From assembly GCF_030865425.1 (NCBI RefSeq), contig NZ_JAVFCB010000004.1, forward strand, positions 62,001-126,000: a DNA stretch of 64,000 nucleotides. The letters are read 5' to 3'. A program made the position numbers and the translations under genes. The notes beneath the pieces were generated by a model, which made no database searches, was not told the DNA's origin, and worked only from the letters and a program-made list of their open reading frames with translations. Position 1 is the first letter of the stretch; each line of letters starts with the position of its first letter. The stretch is from Microbacterium capsulatum (GTDB lineage Bacteria; Actinomycetota; Actinomycetes; Actinomycetales; Microbacteriaceae). Positions 61,986-64,000 of this stretch are shown piece by piece.

Positions 61986-64000
61986 CTACTTCTCGGCGAG
62001 CGCCTTCACGATGCGCTGCGGGGAGACGGGCTGGGCGGTGCCGAGGCGCTGCGCGAACAGGCTGACCCGGTACTCCTCGAGCAGCCAGCGCACCTCGACG
62101 AGCTTCGCCGGGGCGCCGCGGTCGATGGGGATCGTCCCGCCGGCGTCGCCGTAGGCCTGCGCCATCCGCTCGAACTCGGTCATCCGGGTGCGGTCCTTGC
62201 CGGGCGCGTCCGCGAGCGTGCGCAGGCGATCCAGGATCCCCTCGAGGTAGCGCGGGTAGTGCGCGAGCCGGTCCGCCCCGGCGTGGGAGATGAACCCGGC
62301 CGGCAGCAGGCCGGCGAGCTGGCCGCGGATGTCGTTCAGCGGGCCGAGCAGCGCGAGCGAGTTCTGCCCCTTCATCGCCCGCTCCACGTCGCGCGACTTC
62401 GCGAGGACCTTCGACACCAGCGACACGAGCGCGAACAGCTCGTCCACGACGACCGCGGAGACGCCGTCGCGAACCCGCGCGAACTCCGCCTCGGAGCGGA
62501 CGATGCCGGATCCCGCGGTCAGCCGGTCGATCGCCGCGCGCGCCACGGCGGCCCGGGCGTCCTCGATGAGCGCCGCGACCGTCGGATACGGCGAGGCGGC
62601 GAGCGCCAGCTTCTCGGGGCTGGTCAGGTGCTCCTGCACGTAGGAGGCGGGGGAGGGGATCCCCAGCAGCACGAGGCGGAGCACGCCGTCGCGGGTCGCC
62701 GCGAGGGCGGTCTCGGCCGTCGCCTCGACGCGCAAGGAGACGGTCTTGCCCTGATCCACCAGGGCGGGATAGCCGCGCACGACGCCGCCGGCGACCCGGG
62801 TGTCGAGCACCTCGGGCAGGTCGCCGACATCCCACGTGGTGAGGCCGTCGCGCTCGGTCGGCTGTCGGTCGTTGAGCGAGGCCGGCGAAGCCGACCGAGA
62901 CGAAACGCGGATGTCCGCGAGCCGCCGGCGTTTCGTCTCAGTCGCGCTGCGCGCATCCTCGCTCAACGACCCCACGGGCGCCCGACCGATCGATCGCGCC
63001 ACGCTCGCCCGCGACCGATCCGCCAGCTCCGTCTGCAGCACGCCGAGATCCCGTCCGGATCCGACGACCCGTCCGCGCTCGTCGACGGCGCGGAAGTTCA
63101 TCCGCAGGTGCGCGGGGACGCGCTCCATGTCGAAGTCCGCCTCCGTCACCTTCTGGTTCGCGAGGGGCTGGATGAGCCGGGCGAGGGCCTCGCGCAGGCT
63201 CCGCGACGGCAGGCCGCCGTGCGCCTCCGGACCGTCCGCGGCGAGCTCGGCGCCGAATTTGTCGGCCCAGTCCGCGGCGGGCACGACGTGCCGGCGGATC
63301 GCCTTCGGCAGTGCGCGCAGCAGCGCCGTGACGAGTTCGGCGCGCAGGCCCGGCACCTGCCAGTCGAAGCCCGTGTCGCGCACCTGCTGCAGCAGCGCGA
63401 GCGGGATCACCGCGCTCACGCCGTCGTCGGCCGCGCCCGGTTCGAACCGGTAGGCGAGGCCGAGCACCTGGTCGGCCTGGGCCCACCGCGTCGGGAAGTC
63501 CTGCTGGTCCGCGCGGTCGGCGTCGTCGAGCAGGTCGCCCTCGCGCATCACGAGCAGCTTCGGCGTCTTCGCGAGCGCGTCGCGCCACCATGCCTCGAAC
63601 GACCGCACGTCGAAGACGTCGGCGGGGATCCGCTGGTCGTAGAAGCGGAACACGGCCTCGTCGCCGACGAGGATGTCGCGGCGGCGCTCGCGCTCCTCCA
63701 GCTTCTCCAGGCGCTTGCGCAGCTCGGCGTTGCTGCGCCAGAACGCCGACACCCGCTTGTCGATCCGGGACGGATCCCACTCGCCCTCGACGAGCGCATG
63801 CCGCAGGAACAGCTCTCGTGCGGACGGGCGGTCGATCCGGGCGAACTGCACGCGCCGGCGCGGCACGATCTCGACGCCGAAGAGCGTCACCTTCTCGAAC
63901 GCGACGGCCGCTCCGGCCTCCTTGGACCAGTGCGGCTCCGACACCTGGCGCTTCGCGAGGTCGCCGGCGAGCGCCTCGGCCCAGGCCGGATCGATCGCCG
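61986..64000 (-). CDS. hrpA: ATP-dependent RNA helicase HrpA, C-terminal part (runs off the right edge)
   Basis: The C-terminal 670 or so residues of an HrpA-type DEAH helicase; the helicase motor lies outside the window. The frame stays open through base 64000 (AIDPAWAEALAGDLAKRQ region), so the ATG at 63944 is internal. The visible part matches the DUF3418 region: EPHWSKEAGAAVAFEKVTLFG, ARELFLRHALVEGEW, WDVGDLPEVLDTR, VRWLLEEYRVSLFAQ. Between RAPVG and RQPTERDGL lies a 35-residue insert (encoded at 62867-62971) that is exactly a family B palindrome. HrpA acts on RNA or stalled ribosomes in known bacteria. Confidence 0.93.
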   Translation of the reverse strand, partial: AIDPAWAEALAGDLAKRQVSEPHWSKEAGAAVAFEKVTLFGVEIVPRRRVQFARIDRPSARELFLRHALVEGEWDPSRIDKRVSAFWRSNAELRKRLEKLEERERRRDILVGDEAVFRFYDQRIPADVFDVRSFEAWWRDALAKTPKLLVMREGDLLDDADRADQQDFPTRWAQADQVLGLAYRFEPGAADDGVSAVIPLALLQQVRDTGFDWQVPGLRAELVTALLRALPKAIRRHVVPAADWADKFGAELAADGPEAHGGLPSRSLREALARLIQPLANQKVTEADFDMERVPAHLRMNFRAVDERGRVVGSGRDLGVLQTELADRSRASVARSIGRAPVGSLSEDARSATETKRRRLADIRVSSRSASPASLNDRQPTERDGLTTWDVGDLPEVLDTRVAGGVVRGYPALVDQGKTVSLRVEATAETALAATRDGVLRLVLLGIPSPASYVQEHLTSPEKLALAASPYPTVAALIEDARAAVARAAIDRLTAGSGIVRSEAEFARVRDGVSAVVVDELFALVSLVSKVLAKSRDVERAMKGQNSLALLGPLNDIRGQLAGLLPAGFISHAGADRLAHYPRYLEGILDRLRTLADAPGKDRTRMTEFERMAQAYGDAGGTIPIDRGAPAKLVEVRWLLEEYRVSLFAQRLGTAQPVSPQRIVKALAEK
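62867..62971. repeat. Nested palindrome, family B copy 2, inside hrpA
   Basis: Outer arms GGTCGTTGAGCGAG and CTCGCTCAACGACC, inner arms GAGACGAAACGC (62897-62908) and GCGTTTCGTCTC (62928-62939). It is 105 bp long, exactly 35 codons, and lies within the hrpA frame without a stop. Confidence 0.92.

Overview
The window is high-GC DNA (about 70% by eye) with GTG and TTG starts, ATGA-type gene overlaps, a class Ib ribonucleotide reductase, LacI/ROK-controlled sugar ABC operons and a DUF6458 protein. This points to an actinobacterium, most likely Microbacteriaceae and probably Microbacterium. The genus is inferred from gene content. I found no rRNA, tRNA, CRISPR array, transposase or integrase.

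Layout. 0-6.3 kb: histidine utilisation (divergent NCS1 permease, hutH, hutU, hutI). 6.4-12.9 kb: a LacI-controlled sugar ABC operon ending in a glycogen-debranching-type glucosidase. 12.9-19.8 kb: a hutG-like ureohydrolase, a DUF445 membrane protein, a CsoR/RcnR-type metal sensor, a class III aminotransferase, an acyl-CoA dehydrogenase-like flavoprotein and an MFS pump. 20.0-24.1 kb: nrdHIEF behind a striking regulatory region. 24.2-31.5 kb: a hexuronate/glucarate-type MFS carrier and small housekeeping or unknown genes. 31.5-38.4 kb: a sucrose/fructan island (LacI, ABC transporter, GH32, PfkB kinase) bracketed by a 244-bp direct repeat copied from the neighbouring epimerase gene; its kinase is frameshifted. 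38.7-47.8 kb: a ROK-controlled cluster with a Gfo/Idh/MocA dehydrogenase, a pyranose-oxidase-like flavoenzyme, an ABC importer and two xylose-isomerase-like TIM barrels, consistent with glycoside breakdown through 3-keto sugars. 47.8-50.7 kb: NYN nuclease, oxidoreductase, sulfurtransferase. 51.0-56.4 kb: an operon of sigma factor, small unknown protein, cytoplasmic subtilase with five PFTGN repeats, and TPR-CHAT protease. 56.6-64 kb: a MurE-like ligase, shikimate dehydrogenase, MetY, quinone oxidoreductase, and the C-terminal part of an HrpA helicase that runs off the right edge.

Two things stand out. The first is the sigma/subtilase/TPR-CHAT operon: it pairs two predicted intracellular proteases with a transcription factor, looks like a proteolytic signalling or conflict system, and is the best candidate for an undescribed system here. 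The second is a population of intergenic palindromes. Family A has five copies built on GTGTCCCACTTTCTGCTG and its complement. Family B has two copies built on GAGACGAAACGC and its complement; one B copy sits in frame inside the hrpA coding sequence as exactly 35 codons. Single-copy hairpins and two tandem arrays accompany them.
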